Assembly: GCF_001517665.2 (NCBI RefSeq)
Contig: NZ_LN999808.1
Location: 248,001 to 312,000, forward strand
From: Peptoniphilus phoceensis
GTDB lineage: Bacteria; Bacillota; Clostridia; Tissierellales; Peptoniphilaceae
DNA length: 64,000 nucleotides
Direction: 5' to 3'
In this document: positions 54,691-64,000 of the stretch, piece by piece
Layout: every line of letters starts with the position of its first letter
Position numbering within the stretch: the first letter of the stretch is position 1
Notes under the pieces: generated by a model
What the model saw: only the letters and a program-made list of their open reading frames with translations
What the model was told of the DNA's origin: nothing
The model's database searches: none
Program-made: the position numbers and the translations under genes

Positions 54691-56479
54691 AATTATCACC
54701 CTCACTGGCTTTAAAGAGTAGAGTAATTGTGGTTCCCTCTCCAAAAACAGATTCAATACTTAAATTTCCCCCAAAGGATTTTATCATTTCTGTTGCAATA
54801 GAAAGGCCAAGTCCTGTTCCACCCATTTCTCTGCTTCTTCCCTTTTCAACCCTGTAAAATCTTTCAGTTATTCTTGGCAAGTCTTCTTTTGGTATTCCAA
54901 TTCCATTATCAGTTACCTTTATTTCTACAAAATCATTTTTATTTTTAGCATCAATAGAAATCTTTCCATTGTCTGGTGTGTACTTGCAGGCATTGGAAAT
55001 AATATTTGTAAGAATTTGATCTGCACCATTTCTGTCGGCATAGATATCTTTTACGTCCATGGCAATATTTAATTCAATCTTGTGATTTTTTTGATTTATA
55101 AGTAAAGATTGTGATTCAATTGCCTCGTCAATAAACTCATAAGTGTCGAAATTCGAGAAGTTTACCTTGTCCTTGTTGTAGTCAATATTGGAAAGAGAAA
55201 GTAAATCTGTTACAATTCTAGACATTCTAGAATTTTCCCTATCAATTACCCTTAAAAATTTCTTTTCAGACTGTCTATCAAGTTCGCTATCAAGAAGAGT
55301 TTCTGTGTAAGATTTTATTGTAGTTATAGGAGTTTTTAATTCGTGACTTACATTTGCCACAAATTCTTTACGCATTATATCAAGCATGTGCTCCTTATTT
55401 ACGTCTTGCAAAACTATAATTAGACCAGAATTTATAAAAGCATCGGACTTATAGGGAGCATACTTAATTTTATAAAAAGTATCAGAAATCTTAGTAAGCT
55501 CTTCTCCCTTTAGACTCTCGACCTTTTTGTAGTCAATATTGTATAAATTAATTGACTTTAAATTAATTTCTCTGTTGAAGTCTTTTTCTGAAATATTTAA
55601 AATCTTTTTAGCTATGGAATTTGCGTGAATTAGCTTGTTACTTCTATCAATAGCAATGACGCCTTCAGCCATATAGTTAAAGATGGTATCTAACTTTGAT
55701 TTTTCAAGATCCATTTTTTCTATAGTTTCACGAAGTTCCTTAGTCAAGAAATTAAACATCATACCTAATTCACCAATTTCATCATTGCTTTTTATTTCAA
55801 CACTTTGGTTAAAATTACCCTTGGCAAGGGCCTTAGCCTTTTTAGTCAAGGAACGAATAGGTCCTGTTATAGAATTGGCAATAAAATAACCGAGAATTGA
55901 TGTTGTTATAAGTGAAATTAAAGTTGCATAAGTAATTATAATTTTTGAATCGTCAATTACAGAATAAATTGAATTTAAATTTCTTGTCATGTAAATTATT
56001 GCAAGTATATTTCCATCTCCAGATAAAATTGGTCTGGCAATGTGTTTTTCTACATTTCCTTCGTTTTTGTATTCCACAATTTTTTCTCGAGTTTTGCCAG
56101 ATAGGGCATCCATAACAAGTTTTGGTTCAATAAATTTTAAGGAATAGGCATCTTCTTTTTCCTTTGTAGAAATATTTTTTGTGCTAGCAAGGATTTTTGG
56201 AGCCTTTTCAGGTGAAATTATATAGGCTGATTCTTCACTGGAAATACCCCAGTCTTTTAGAGTTTCATCAAGCTGGGGTAGTGTTTCATAATTATTATCT
56301 TTAAAAAAAGCAGATGTTGTTGTGGCAAGGGTATCCATAGTTTTTACCATAGATGTTGTTGCTGTTTCTATTTGCACATTTTCTAATCTATCTATTATAA
56401 AAGTAGAAGCGATAAACATAGAAATTAGTACAAGAACAACATAAATTAAAATAAATCTAGATTTAATAGAGTGATTCAT
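54671..56479 (-). CDS. walK: Cell-wall sensor histidine kinase WalK
   Basis: 602 residues. Membrane segments at ~8-28 and ~180-202 flank an extracellular sensory domain. Then HAMP (PIRSLTKKAKALAKGNFNQS), PAS (LDTIFNYMAEGVIAIDRSNK), HisKA with phospho-acceptor histidine in FVANVSHELKTPITTIKSYT, and HATPase (ISNACKYTPDNG, GTGLGLSIATEMIKSFGG). It controls autolysin and wall genes through WalR, whose stop overlaps its start. Confidence 0.95.
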   Translation of the reverse strand: MNHSIKSRFILIYVVLVLISMFIASTFIIDRLENVQIETATTSMVKTMDTLATTTSAFFKDNNYETLPQLDETLKDWGISSEESAYIISPEKAPKILASTKNISTKEKEDAYSLKFIEPKLVMDALSGKTREKIVEYKNEGNVEKHIARPILSGDGNILAIIYMTRNLNSIYSVIDDSKIIITYATLISLITTSILGYFIANSITGPIRSLTKKAKALAKGNFNQSVEIKSNDEIGELGMMFNFLTKELRETIEKMDLEKSKLDTIFNYMAEGVIAIDRSNKLIHANSIAKKILNISEKDFNREINLKSINLYNIDYKKVESLKGEELTKISDTFYKIKYAPYKSDAFINSGLIIVLQDVNKEHMLDIMRKEFVANVSHELKTPITTIKSYTETLLDSELDRQSEKKFLRVIDRENSRMSRIVTDLLSLSNIDYNKDKVNFSNFDTYEFIDEAIESQSLLINQKNHKIELNIAMDVKDIYADRNGADQILTNIISNACKYTPDNGKISIDAKNKNDFVEIKVTDNGIGIPKEDLPRITERFYRVEKGRSREMGGTGLGLSIATEMIKSFGGNLSIESVFGEGTTITLLFKASEGDNYEEEVS

Positions 56480-57183
56480 TAGCCTTCACCATTATCTGAT
56501 GCAAAGAAATATCCAACTCCTCTTTTAGTCTTGATGTATTTAAAGCCTTTTTTCTCATCTTCTATTTTTTCACGGAGTCTTCTAACAGTAACATCAACTG
56601 TCCTTATATCGCCATAATATTCATATTCCCAAACCTCTTCAAGAAGTTCTTCTCTTGAAAAAACTGTTCCAGGATATGATGCTAAGAATTTTAGAAGTTC
56701 AAATTCACGAAGGGTAAGTTCAACAACTTCGTCACCTCTTCTTACTTGGTATTTATTTAGATCAATTTCAAGATCCATGACCTTTAAGATAGAAGAGTCA
56801 TCTTCTTTTTTGTCTTGACCATCAAATCTTCTTAGAACTGCCTTTACTCTTGCTAGAAGCTCTCTCATAGAGAAGGGCTTGACAACATAATCGTCTGCAC
56901 CAAGTTCGAGACCAAGCACCTTATCCACTTCGTCTTCTCTTGCTGTCAACATAATTACAGGTACATCAGAATTTTTTCTAATTTCCCTTAATGCTTCGAA
57001 ACCATTTAACTTTGGCATCATTATATCTAGAAGGATCAAGTCGTAATTATTTTTTTCTGCAAGACTTATGGCATCTCTGCCGTTGTCAGCAGTTTCCATA
57101 ATGTAGCCTTCCTTTTCAAAATTAAACTTTATAATATCAGAAATTGCAGATTCATCGTCTACTACGAGTATTTTCTCTTCCAT
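56479..57183 (-). CDS. walR: Response regulator WalR
   Basis: 234 residues. Receiver domain with the acceptor aspartate in YDLILLDIMMPKLNGFEALR; OmpR-type winged helix (VELTLREFELLKFLASYPGT, DIRTVDVTVRRLREKIED). Usually essential in Firmicutes as master of wall metabolism. First gene of walR-walK-yycH-yycI-walJ-surE. Confidence 0.95.
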   Translation of the reverse strand: MEEKILVVDDESAISDIIKFNFEKEGYIMETADNGRDAISLAEKNNYDLILLDIMMPKLNGFEALREIRKNSDVPVIMLTAREDEVDKVLGLELGADDYVVKPFSMRELLARVKAVLRRFDGQDKKEDDSSILKVMDLEIDLNKYQVRRGDEVVELTLREFELLKFLASYPGTVFSREELLEEVWEYEYYGDIRTVDVTVRRLREKIEDEKKGFKYIKTKRGVGYFFASDNGEG

Positions 57184-57212
57184 AAAACCATCCTTTGTGT
57201 AAACTCTTTTGA

Positions 57213-57695
57213 CTATTCCTCAATTCTTGTAAAGATTTCGTCATTTCCCTTTTCAGAATAAAGGATTAGAAGAGTTTTTGTATCAAGTATTCCATCGATT
57301 TGTAAAATCATATCATAAAATCTAGTTAAATCTGAAGTGTTTATAGTTTTTATTCTGAGCATAATACAGTGCTCACCTGTAACCCTATAACATTCAAATA
57401 TTTTAAATTTATCATCTTTTATCTCCATAATTTTTGAGATAAGTCCTTTAAAGTCATTGGTATTGACCTTGGCTAGGACATAAGTGTCCACATTGTAGCC
57501 GATTTTTTGCCAGTCAACTAGGACTTTATAGCCCTTGATGTAACCAGCATCCTCCATCTTATATATTCTTCTATGAATAGCAGGTCTTGTAAGATTCAAT
57601 TTTTTTGAAATATCTTCGTGGCTCATGCGACCATTTTTTCTCAAGAGTTCTAGTATCTCGATATCAATTTCATCTAAATTGTCATTTTTTCTCAT
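57213..57695 (-). CDS. Lrp/AsnC-family transcriptional regulator
   Basis: 160 residues. N-terminal helix-turn-helix (IDIEILELLRKNGRMSHEDI, KKLNLTRPAIHRRIYKMEDA), C-terminal RAM ligand-binding domain (VTGEHCIMLRIKTINTSDLT). It senses amino acids in relatives; target unknown. It lies 29 bases before walR on the same strand and divergent from the GNAT gene. Confidence 0.92.
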   Translation of the reverse strand: MRKNDNLDEIDIEILELLRKNGRMSHEDISKKLNLTRPAIHRRIYKMEDAGYIKGYKVLVDWQKIGYNVDTYVLAKVNTNDFKGLISKIMEIKDDKFKIFECYRVTGEHCIMLRIKTINTSDLTRFYDMILQIDGILDTKTLLILYSEKGNDEIFTRIEE

Positions 57696-57908
57696 AAAAA
57701 TTCTCCCCTGTTACGAATTGTACAATTTTTTTTATTAACCTTACTTTATTTTAACATAAATAGAAAAAAATTAAATATAATTAAACAATGTAAAAATAAA
57801 AATATTTCTTTTTGAATAAAAAGATATAAAGTCACTTTAATTTAAAAAAACTTATAGTTCTTTATAGACATGTCAAAATAGTATATAATGAATTCTAAGG
57901 AGGCTCTT

Positions 57909-58481
57909 ATGGAAAATTATCCATGTCTTAGTTTTAGAAAGATGAACTTGAGAGATGTTTATACTTTTAAAAATTGGGGACGCCATAAATCACCTCTTTT
58001 TTTGGAGTATAATTTTATAGAAGAGTCAGAAGAAGATATAATAGAATGGTTTAAGTGGAAGACAAGAAGGCCTTTTTCAGAATATTTTGTAATAGAAATG
58101 GACAAAAAAATCATTGGCTATTTGTCTCTTAAAAATATAAATACTATCCTAAAAAAAGCAGAGCTTGGCGTGGTCCTTGACCCAGACTATATCAATAGGG
58201 GAATTGGAAAAAGGATACTTAGGCTCTTTTTGAATTACTTAAAGAAAAGAGGCTTTAAAAAGATAATTTTGTTTGCAGCTGATTACAACAAAAGGGCAAT
58301 AAAAGTTTATAAAGAACTTGGCTTTAAAGAGAAAAATAAGTTTCTCATGAAGTTTCCCAATGGAAATTATAATGAAAAAATTCCTGATTTTTATGAAAAT
58401 AAGTCTTCATTTAAAGTTATTTTAAATAGAACTTTTAATTACGCCATAAGGATGGACTTAGACCTTGAAAGAGATTGGTGA
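57909..58481 (+). CDS. GNAT-family N-acetyltransferase
   Basis: 190 residues from the ATG at 57909 (AAGGAGG five bases before). Acetyl-CoA-binding loop in LGVVLDPDYINRGIGKRILR and the following AADYNKRAIKVYKELGFKEK. Closest to RimJ/RimL-type enzymes. The extra C-terminal ~50 residues are unusual. Four bases before the DnaD-like gene. Confidence 0.88.
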   Translation: MENYPCLSFRKMNLRDVYTFKNWGRHKSPLFLEYNFIEESEEDIIEWFKWKTRRPFSEYFVIEMDKKIIGYLSLKNINTILKKAELGVVLDPDYINRGIGKRILRLFLNYLKKRGFKKIILFAADYNKRAIKVYKELGFKEKNKFLMKFPNGNYNEKIPDFYENKSSFKVILNRTFNYAIRMDLDLERDW

Positions 58482-58484
58482 AAT

Positions 58485-59498
58485 ATGTTTTTACTTGAAA
58501 AAAATAAATACGACCTTGGAGAAACTTCCATTGAAAATATTTTTTTAAATGACTTTATGCCTGCTGCTAATGGAGAATTTGTAAAAGTTTATCTCTTGGG
58601 CTACAAGTTTGCAAAAGAAAATAGAAGTGATATTAGTGACGAAAATATAGCTGACTATCTAGGTATTCTTGAGTCTGATGTCAGAAGAGCTTGGGATTAC
58701 TGGAAAAAGATGGGTATAGTTGAAATAGAAGATGGCAAGGTTAAGTTTGTAAATTTGAAGGAACTTTATATTAAAAATGTCTACAATTTAAAGGAAGAGG
58801 AAAAGAAAAAAGACAGAGGATATTCTGATATTGTTGCAAATCCAACTTATGCAAATTTACTTACAAGGGCTGAGTTTTTAATGAGAGAACCCATAGCTCC
58901 AATGAAAAAAATAGACATAATAAATTGGATTACAGCATACAATATGCCAGCAGACTTAATAGAAGAGGCCTTTTTCTACACAACAGAAATCAAGGGAATT
59001 TATAATATTTCTTATGTGGAAAAAGTTGTGAGAAACTGGTCAAGAGATAATATAAGGACCATGGAAGATGTTGAAAGGTCATATATTGAACATGATGTAA
59101 AATATTATAGATATAAAAAAATCATGAGGTATATTGGAGTCGACAAGAAGTTTAGTCAAGTTGACTTTAACATTATAAATTCTTGGTTTGATGAATTTAA
59201 TTTTTCCAAGGATTTAGTCCTTGAAGCTTGTAAGAGGACTTCCAAAATTTCTAAACCAAATGTAAATTATGTTGATGCCATCCTAATGAAATGGAAGGAT
59301 TTGAATATTACTTCTGTGGAAGAAATTGAGGAGAAGGATCAAAAGAAAAAGAAGAGAAAGCCAACAGCTTTTCACAATTTCAAGCAAATCACAGATAATT
59401 ATTCAGAAGATGACCTCTTTGATGTTGCTATGAGAAAACAAAGAGAGGGCTTTAAAAAGCTAGGTGTTGATTATGGAACTGACAGCCAAGATAAGTAA
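58485..59498 (+). CDS. DnaD-domain replication protein
   Basis: 337 residues. N-terminal winged helix (FKAENRS-like stretch to SDVRRAWDYWKKMGIVEIED), then two DnaD/DnaB_2 helical domains (INWITAYNMPADLIEEAFFY; INSWFDEFNFSKDLVLEACK) and a basic tail (KKKKRKPTAFHNFKQI). It belongs to the primosome factors that act with DnaI/DnaC-type loaders. The next gene overlaps it. Confidence 0.9.
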   Translation: MFLLEKNKYDLGETSIENIFLNDFMPAANGEFVKVYLLGYKFAKENRSDISDENIADYLGILESDVRRAWDYWKKMGIVEIEDGKVKFVNLKELYIKNVYNLKEEEKKKDRGYSDIVANPTYANLLTRAEFLMREPIAPMKKIDIINWITAYNMPADLIEEAFFYTTEIKGIYNISYVEKVVRNWSRDNIRTMEDVERSYIEHDVKYYRYKKIMRYIGVDKKFSQVDFNIINSWFDEFNFSKDLVLEACKRTSKISKPNVNYVDAILMKWKDLNITSVEEIEEKDQKKKKRKPTAFHNFKQITDNYSEDDLFDVAMRKQREGFKKLGVDYGTDSQDK

Positions 59499-60429
59499 TT
59501 ATTATGAGAATTTGAGGAGAAAGAATTCTGAAACCCATGAAAAAAGGTTGGAAGAAGTCTATAAAAAGATTCCTGAAATAAGGCAAATTGATGCTTTAAT
59601 AAGAGATATTGCCCTAAGAGAATCGATTAATCAAATAAAAAACCCAAATTCAGATAAATCACTTGAAGCTTCAGAAAAAATTTATAATTTAAAGATAAAT
59701 AAGATGGATTATTTAGAGAAAAGCGGATATCCTAGAGACTATCTTGAAGAAATTTACACTTGTAAGGACTGTCATGACACAGGTATAAATCAAGATGATG
59801 AAAAATGCCACTGTTTAAAGAAATTAATTGTCTCAGAATTATATGACATGTCTTCAATTTCTTATATGCTTGATAGGGAAAATTTTGACAAGTTTGATTT
59901 AAATATTTTTTCAGAAAAAGTTTATGAAAAATATCAAATGTCCCCTAGAGAGAATATGACAAATATCTTGGCAATTTCTAAAAAATATATTAGAGATTTT
60001 CATGAAAAAAATGATTTAAATCTTTTGCTTTGGGGTCCCACAGGTCAGGGCAAGACTTTTTTATTAAATTGTATTGCAGCTGAACTTATAAAAAGTGATG
60101 TAATAGTGATCTATCAGACAGCTTACGAAATTTTAAAGACAATAGAAGACAGAAAATTTAAAAACATAGATGATGACAAGTACAATCTTTATTTTGAGGC
60201 AGATCTTTTAATAGTTGATGACCTTGGAATTGAATTTGTAAATTCTTTTACAACTTCAGAGATTTTTAATATTATAAATACAAGACTTTTGCGTGGTAAA
60301 AAAACTTTGATTTCCACAAATTTATCGCCAAAAGAATTGTCGGAAACTTACACTGACAGAGTTTTTTCACGAGTTTTCCAAAAATTCGTTCCAATTAAAT
60401 TTTTTGGACCAGATTTAAGATGGCAATAG
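59473..60429 (+). CDS. DnaC/DnaI-type helicase loader ATPase
   Basis: 318 residues from the ATG at 59473 (AGGTG upstream). N-terminal helical region, then a zinc-binding cluster (YTCKDCHDTGINQDDEKCHC), then an AAA+ domain: Walker A LLWGPTGQGKTFLLNCIAAE, Walker B DLLIVDDLGIEF, sensor STNLSPKELSETYTDRVFSR. It loads the replicative helicase with DnaD, with which it overlaps by 26 bases. Confidence 0.92.
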   Translation: MELTAKISNYYENLRRKNSETHEKRLEEVYKKIPEIRQIDALIRDIALRESINQIKNPNSDKSLEASEKIYNLKINKMDYLEKSGYPRDYLEEIYTCKDCHDTGINQDDEKCHCLKKLIVSELYDMSSISYMLDRENFDKFDLNIFSEKVYEKYQMSPRENMTNILAISKKYIRDFHEKNDLNLLLWGPTGQGKTFLLNCIAAELIKSDVIVIYQTAYEILKTIEDRKFKNIDDDKYNLYFEADLLIVDDLGIEFVNSFTTSEIFNIINTRLLRGKKTLISTNLSPKELSETYTDRVFSRVFQKFVPIKFFGPDLRWQ

Positions 60430-60455
60430 CTATAGACAGATTGAAGGGAGAAAAA

Positions 60456-61658
60456 ATGAAATTATCAAATAGAATTCAAAAAGTAGAATATTCAGCAGTT
60501 AGGAAGCTTACACCATATGCAGATAAGGCAAAAGCTGAAGGCAAAAAGCTTTATGCTCTAAATATTGGGGCACCAGATATTGATGTGCCAGATGTTTATT
60601 ATGACACTTTTAAAAATTTAGAAAAGGGACCACTTCCTTATGCTCACGCTCAAGGTCTAGTAGAACTCAGGGAAGCTACTGCAAATTATTATAAAAATAG
60701 AAATATAAAATTTGATGCTAAGGATATTTACATCACAAATGGTGCCAGCGAGGCTTTATTATTTACCTTCCAATCAATTTGCGATGCAGGTGACGAAGTT
60801 TTGACAACAGATCCTTTTTATACAAACTACATGACAGTCTTTGAACAATTAGAAGTTGAACTTCAAGCTTTTAAGACTGATCCTAAAAAGGGTTTTGCCC
60901 TTCCAGAAGTTGAAGAAATTGAAAAAAATATCACTGACAAAACTGTTGCTATTCTTCTTTCAAATCCAACGAATCCAACTGGAGCTCTTTATTCTGAAGA
61001 AGAAATTTTAAGAATAGTAGATGTAGCAAAAAGACACGACTTATTTATTGTTGCAGATGAAGTTTATAGAGAATTTGTCTATGACGGAAATACTTATAAA
61101 TCCTTTGGAGAAGTGGAAGGAATAGAAGAAAATTTAATTTTAATTGACTCCATATCAAAGAGATTTGGTGCTTGTGGGGCAAGAATTGGATCAATTGCAT
61201 CAAAAAATGAAGAATTTAAAGATGCAATAAATAAACTTTGCAACTGTAGACTTGCAGCTCCAACTCTTGAACAAATGGCTGCAGCAAAATTATATGGTAT
61301 TGATAAATCTTACTTTGAAGAAGTAAATAAAGAATATCAAAAAAGACGTGATGTCATCTATGAAGAATTAATTAGCATTCCTGGAGTAACAGTGGAAAAA
61401 CCAAAGGGAGCATTTTATGTAATGCCTAAACTTCCAGTTGACGATACAGAAAAGTTTGCAGTTTGGCTAATAGAAAACTTTGATATTGATGGAGAAAGCC
61501 TAATGTTTGCTCCAGCTGCAGGATTTTTCAAAAATAAGGAAGATGGAAAGCAAATGGTAAGACTTGCCTTTGTCCTAAATGTTGATGATCTTAGAAAGAG
61601 CATGAGAATTTTAAGAGAAGGTATAGAAGCCTATGTGAGGGAAAATGAAGAAAGATAA
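60456..61658 (+). CDS. Class I/II PLP-dependent aminotransferase
   Basis: 400 residues from the ATG at 60456 (AAGGGAG upstream). Fold type I: LNIGAPDIDVPDVYYDTFKN, NPTNPTGALYSEEEI, VADEVYREFVYDG, and the PLP lysine in LIDSISKRFGACGARIGSI. Most like the aspartate/aromatic aminotransferase group; substrate not certain. Confidence 0.93.
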   Translation: MKLSNRIQKVEYSAVRKLTPYADKAKAEGKKLYALNIGAPDIDVPDVYYDTFKNLEKGPLPYAHAQGLVELREATANYYKNRNIKFDAKDIYITNGASEALLFTFQSICDAGDEVLTTDPFYTNYMTVFEQLEVELQAFKTDPKKGFALPEVEEIEKNITDKTVAILLSNPTNPTGALYSEEEILRIVDVAKRHDLFIVADEVYREFVYDGNTYKSFGEVEGIEENLILIDSISKRFGACGARIGSIASKNEEFKDAINKLCNCRLAAPTLEQMAAAKLYGIDKSYFEEVNKEYQKRRDVIYEELISIPGVTVEKPKGAFYVMPKLPVDDTEKFAVWLIENFDIDGESLMFAPAAGFFKNKEDGKQMVRLAFVLNVDDLRKSMRILREGIEAYVRENEER

Positions 61659-61926
61659 GATTTTAAAGATTTTAGAAAAAACAATAATTTTTCTGGTAAC
61701 TCTTATAATGATATCTGTCCTTGCAAATCAATATATAAGGACAAGTGAGGGAGCAATAAATCAAAGTCTTAGGACTCTTCAAATTGTCCTAGCACTTGTT
61801 ATAATTGTCTTAACTCTAATTATGGCAATTATCAGCAAGAATAAAAGACTTTTCTTTAGTCTAATTGCTTTTTATGCACTAACAGGAGTTTTATTTTATA
61901 TTTTTAAATCTGCTAATAAGATTTAA
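61645..61926 (+). CDS. Small membrane protein, function unknown
   Basis: 93 residues with three hydrophobic segments (IIFLVTLIMISVLANQY, IVLALVIIVLTLIMAII, LFFSLIAFYALTGVLFYIF). Its start overlaps the aminotransferase end by 14 bases, so they are coupled. No family recognised. Confidence 0.75.
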   Translation: MKKDKILKILEKTIIFLVTLIMISVLANQYIRTSEGAINQSLRTLQIVLALVIIVLTLIMAIISKNKRLFFSLIAFYALTGVLFYIFKSANKI

Positions 61927-61965
61927 AACATATAGAGATGATTTTACACTTTAATACAATAGATG

Positions 61966-62015
61966 TGGTATAATCACATTATAGCTAGGGACTGTCTTTT
62001 GGCAGTTCCTTTTTT
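61966..62015 (+). promoter_or_regulatory. Promoter with immediate terminator before the antiporter
   Basis: Extended -10 TGGTATAAT (61966-61974), then a hairpin AGGGACTGTC (61987-61996) / GGCAGTTCCT (62001-62010) and six T. The transcript would end about 35 nt after its start, 36 bases before the antiporter ATG. This suggests attenuation or a very short RNA. Confidence 0.6.
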
Positions 62016-62050
62016 AAAAATAGATTTTAAAATTAGAAAGAGGAGAATTT

Positions 62051-63652
62051 ATGAATCTATTACTTATAACAGTAATTCTTTTGCTGGCAATGATTGCTAC
62101 AAAAATATCTAACAAGTCCGGTCTTCCTGCCCTACTTTTGTTCTTGGCGTTGGGTGTTGTTTTTTCTGCCTTGGGATATGATTTTAATAATTTTAAAATT
62201 GCAGAAAATATTGCCACAATAGCACTTATGATAATAATTTTTTACGGTGGATTTGGAACTAACTGGAATATGGGTCGTGAGAGGGCAAAGGAATCCATAA
62301 TTCTTGCAAGCCTTGGAGTTTTTGCAACGGCAATTATAACAGGACTATTTTGTCATTATATTTTGAAATTTGATTTTTTAGAATCCATGCTCCTTGGATC
62401 AGTTGTAGCATCAACTGATTACGCTTCTGTATCAAATATACTTGTATCAAAAAACTTAAACTTAAAATACAAGACGGCATCTCTACTTGAAATAGAAAGT
62501 GGATCCAATGACCCCACAGCTTATACAATGGCCTATGTAATTTTTTCAATTTTGTCAGGCTATAGTGTGTCAATACCTATCATTATCTTGCAGCAAGTTT
62601 TAATGGGCTTAGCTGGCGGATTTTTGCTGGGATATATTTTTATAAAAATTATAGAAAAATTATCCCTTGACGAAGATGGATTCTTCTCAGTATTTTTGGC
62701 AACTATGATGATAGGAACTTATGCAGTTACACAAATCTTTGGAGGAAATGGATTTTTAGCCCTTTATGTCTTGGGAATTTATATAGGAAACCACGAATTC
62801 AAGAAAAAAAGAGATGTAGTTTTCTTTTATGATGGCTTGTCGTCCATTTTTCAAATTGCCATGTTTTTCTTATTAGGACTTTTATCAGATATTCACCTGA
62901 TAATTAAGGCCCTGCCAATAGGTTTTCTAATAGCAATTTTTATGCTCTTTGTAGCAAGACCACTAGCAGTTTTTGGACTAATGGCGCCCTTTAAAATGAA
63001 GAAAAACCAGCTAGCTATAATTTCTTTTGCAGGACTAAGAGGGGCAGCTGCTATTGCCTTTGCGATTATGGTTATAAATAGCGGAATAAAATTATCCATA
63101 GATATTTTCCACATAGTTTTTGTAATTTGTATCTTTTCACTTTTAATCCAGGGAACAGCCCTTCCCTTTATTACAAAAAAAGTTGACATGTACGATCCAG
63201 ATGACACAATTTTAAGGACCTTTAATTATTACTCAGATAAAACAGATATAGGCTTTATAAGAACTCGTGTTACGAAATTATCTCCTTGGGTAAATAAACA
63301 AATATCAGATATTGAACTTGCCTTTAATCTAATTATTGCAAAAATAGAAAGAGATAACACCAGTATTGTCCCAAGAGGTAACACATATTTAAGAGATGGA
63401 GACATTTTAGTTTTGGGAGGAGAAACTTATTTCGATTACACAGGAGAAGATTTACTTGAGATAAAAATTTCTGAGAGTCACAAGTGGGCAGGCAAAAGAG
63501 TAAAAGATCTTCACATGGGAAAAGATGAACTTATAATTATGGTTCAAAGACCCAATGGAGATATAATTGTTCCAAGAGGAGAAACCCTATTAAATTCAGG
63601 AGATAGGGCGATTATATCTAGGGAAATAAAAAAAATTAAGGATCCAGACTGA
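62051..63652 (+). CDS. K+/H+ antiporter, CvrA/NhaP2 type
   Basis: 533 residues. About 12-13 membrane segments in residues 1-375, with the conserved ion-site stretch IESGSNDPTAYTMAYVIF and earlier GSVVASTDYASVS. After ~395 comes a TrkA_C-like domain (IELAFNLIIAKIERDNTSIV, YLRDGDILVLGG) and a second related stretch (KDELIIMVQRPNGDIIVPRG, NSGDRAIIS). Monovalent-cation/proton exchange at the membrane; K+ is likely from the CvrA-like layout. Confidence 0.9.
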   Translation: MNLLLITVILLLAMIATKISNKSGLPALLLFLALGVVFSALGYDFNNFKIAENIATIALMIIIFYGGFGTNWNMGRERAKESIILASLGVFATAIITGLFCHYILKFDFLESMLLGSVVASTDYASVSNILVSKNLNLKYKTASLLEIESGSNDPTAYTMAYVIFSILSGYSVSIPIIILQQVLMGLAGGFLLGYIFIKIIEKLSLDEDGFFSVFLATMMIGTYAVTQIFGGNGFLALYVLGIYIGNHEFKKKRDVVFFYDGLSSIFQIAMFFLLGLLSDIHLIIKALPIGFLIAIFMLFVARPLAVFGLMAPFKMKKNQLAIISFAGLRGAAAIAFAIMVINSGIKLSIDIFHIVFVICIFSLLIQGTALPFITKKVDMYDPDDTILRTFNYYSDKTDIGFIRTRVTKLSPWVNKQISDIELAFNLIIAKIERDNTSIVPRGNTYLRDGDILVLGGETYFDYTGEDLLEIKISESHKWAGKRVKDLHMGKDELIIMVQRPNGDIIVPRGETLLNSGDRAIISREIKKIKDPD

Positions 63653-63671
63653 TTTTAGAATGGAGGAAATT

Positions 63672-64000
63672 ATGTCAGAAGAAAAAGAATTAAGAGAAGC
63701 GAAAGAAGCCCTAATAGATCTTGAAAATGAAATTGATAAGACTATAAGATTGACAGAATCTGCATCTAGATGGGGAATAGCAGACATCTTTGCTGACTCT
63801 GGAATAATTGGTCTTATAAAAAGAGGGAAAATAAAAGACATAAACAGAAGTCTAGAAATTATAAGGGAAAAATTAGAAAGAGCAAAAAAAGAATTATATG
63901 ACATAAGAATTAATTTAGACGAAGAAATTCCTGATTCAACTTATGATTTTTTTGTAGATATAATTTTTGATAATATTTTTACAGACCTTCGTGTAAATAG
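63672..64000 (+). CDS. Hypothetical coiled-coil protein, cut by the window end
   Basis: ATG at 63672 with GGAGG six bases before; open to the edge (109 residues seen). It starts MSEEKELREAKEALIDLE and continues through charged helices around a hydrophobic turn (IADIFADSGIIGLIKRGK). Probably a coiled coil. Family not recognised. Confidence 0.75.
   Translation, partial: MSEEKELREAKEALIDLENEIDKTIRLTESASRWGIADIFADSGIIGLIKRGKIKDINRSLEIIREKLERAKKELYDIRINLDEEIPDSTYDFFVDIIFDNIFTDLRVN

Noticed and set aside
1-64000. CRISPR array or restriction-modification/defence island
   Set aside because: No regularly spaced repeats, cas, methylase or endonuclease frames were seen.

Overview
The window looks like a chromosomal replication-origin region from a low-GC, AT-rich Gram-positive anaerobe. 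A relative of the Gram-positive anaerobic cocci (Peptoniphilus, Anaerococcus, Finegoldia; Peptoniphilaceae/Tissierellia) is my best guess. The basis is AT-rich codon use, a Bacillus-type oriC gene order, the WalRK/YycHI/WalJ cell-wall operon, SLH-domain and copper-amine-oxidase-fold surface proteins, class I NrdAB, and a glutaminase next to an AgcS symporter. The genus is inference; there is no rRNA in the window.

Layout. From 1 to 12 kb most genes lie on the minus strand: a partial glpK, then psiE-like, a SigB/SigF-type sigma factor with its RsbW/RsbV-like partners, gyrA, gyrB, recF, yaaA, dnaN and dnaA. oriC has two parts: a DnaA-box-rich stretch upstream of dnaA (11,940-12,371) and a dnaA-dnaN gap carrying a textbook DnaA-trio run beside a DnaA-box-like site. 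From 12.4 kb the plus strand carries rpmH (TTG start), rnpA, yidD, yidC, jag, mnmE, mnmG, rsmG, two parS-like palindromes, parA and parB. A second cluster of DnaA boxes lies 10 kb away, at 21.8-22.0 kb. Next come a folate operon (folE, an HD hydrolase, a folB-folK fusion), wall-active proteins, and a strongly promoted ~210-nt RNA that also holds a 17-codon ORF.

Two identical 702-bp IS200-type elements (28.4 and 47.9 kb) both sit in the T-tract of an intrinsic terminator. Between them lie a lipoprotein, nrdAB under a NrdR-like box, ftsH, an SLH-anchored C69 peptidase, msrAB, glsA-agcS (glutamine use), a flavoprotein, a YjiH carrier with a divergent AraC regulator, and a membrane-linked XRE regulator. 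After the second IS come mgtE with an unusual leader, a lipoprotein, a tiny membrane-peptide ORF, surE and the walRK operon, an Lrp regulator, a GNAT enzyme, the DnaD/DnaC-type helicase-loading pair, an aminotransferase and a K+/H+ antiporter with a promoter-proximal terminator.

The genes are mostly housekeeping. The most interesting material is non-coding or very small: the 28.2-kb RNA, the mgtE leader, an orphan promoter with an exact YtrA-type operator spacing and a Shine-Dalgarno but no gene, variant parS sites, the remote DnaA-box cluster, and IS targeting of terminators. All statements come from reading the sequence; no database search was made.
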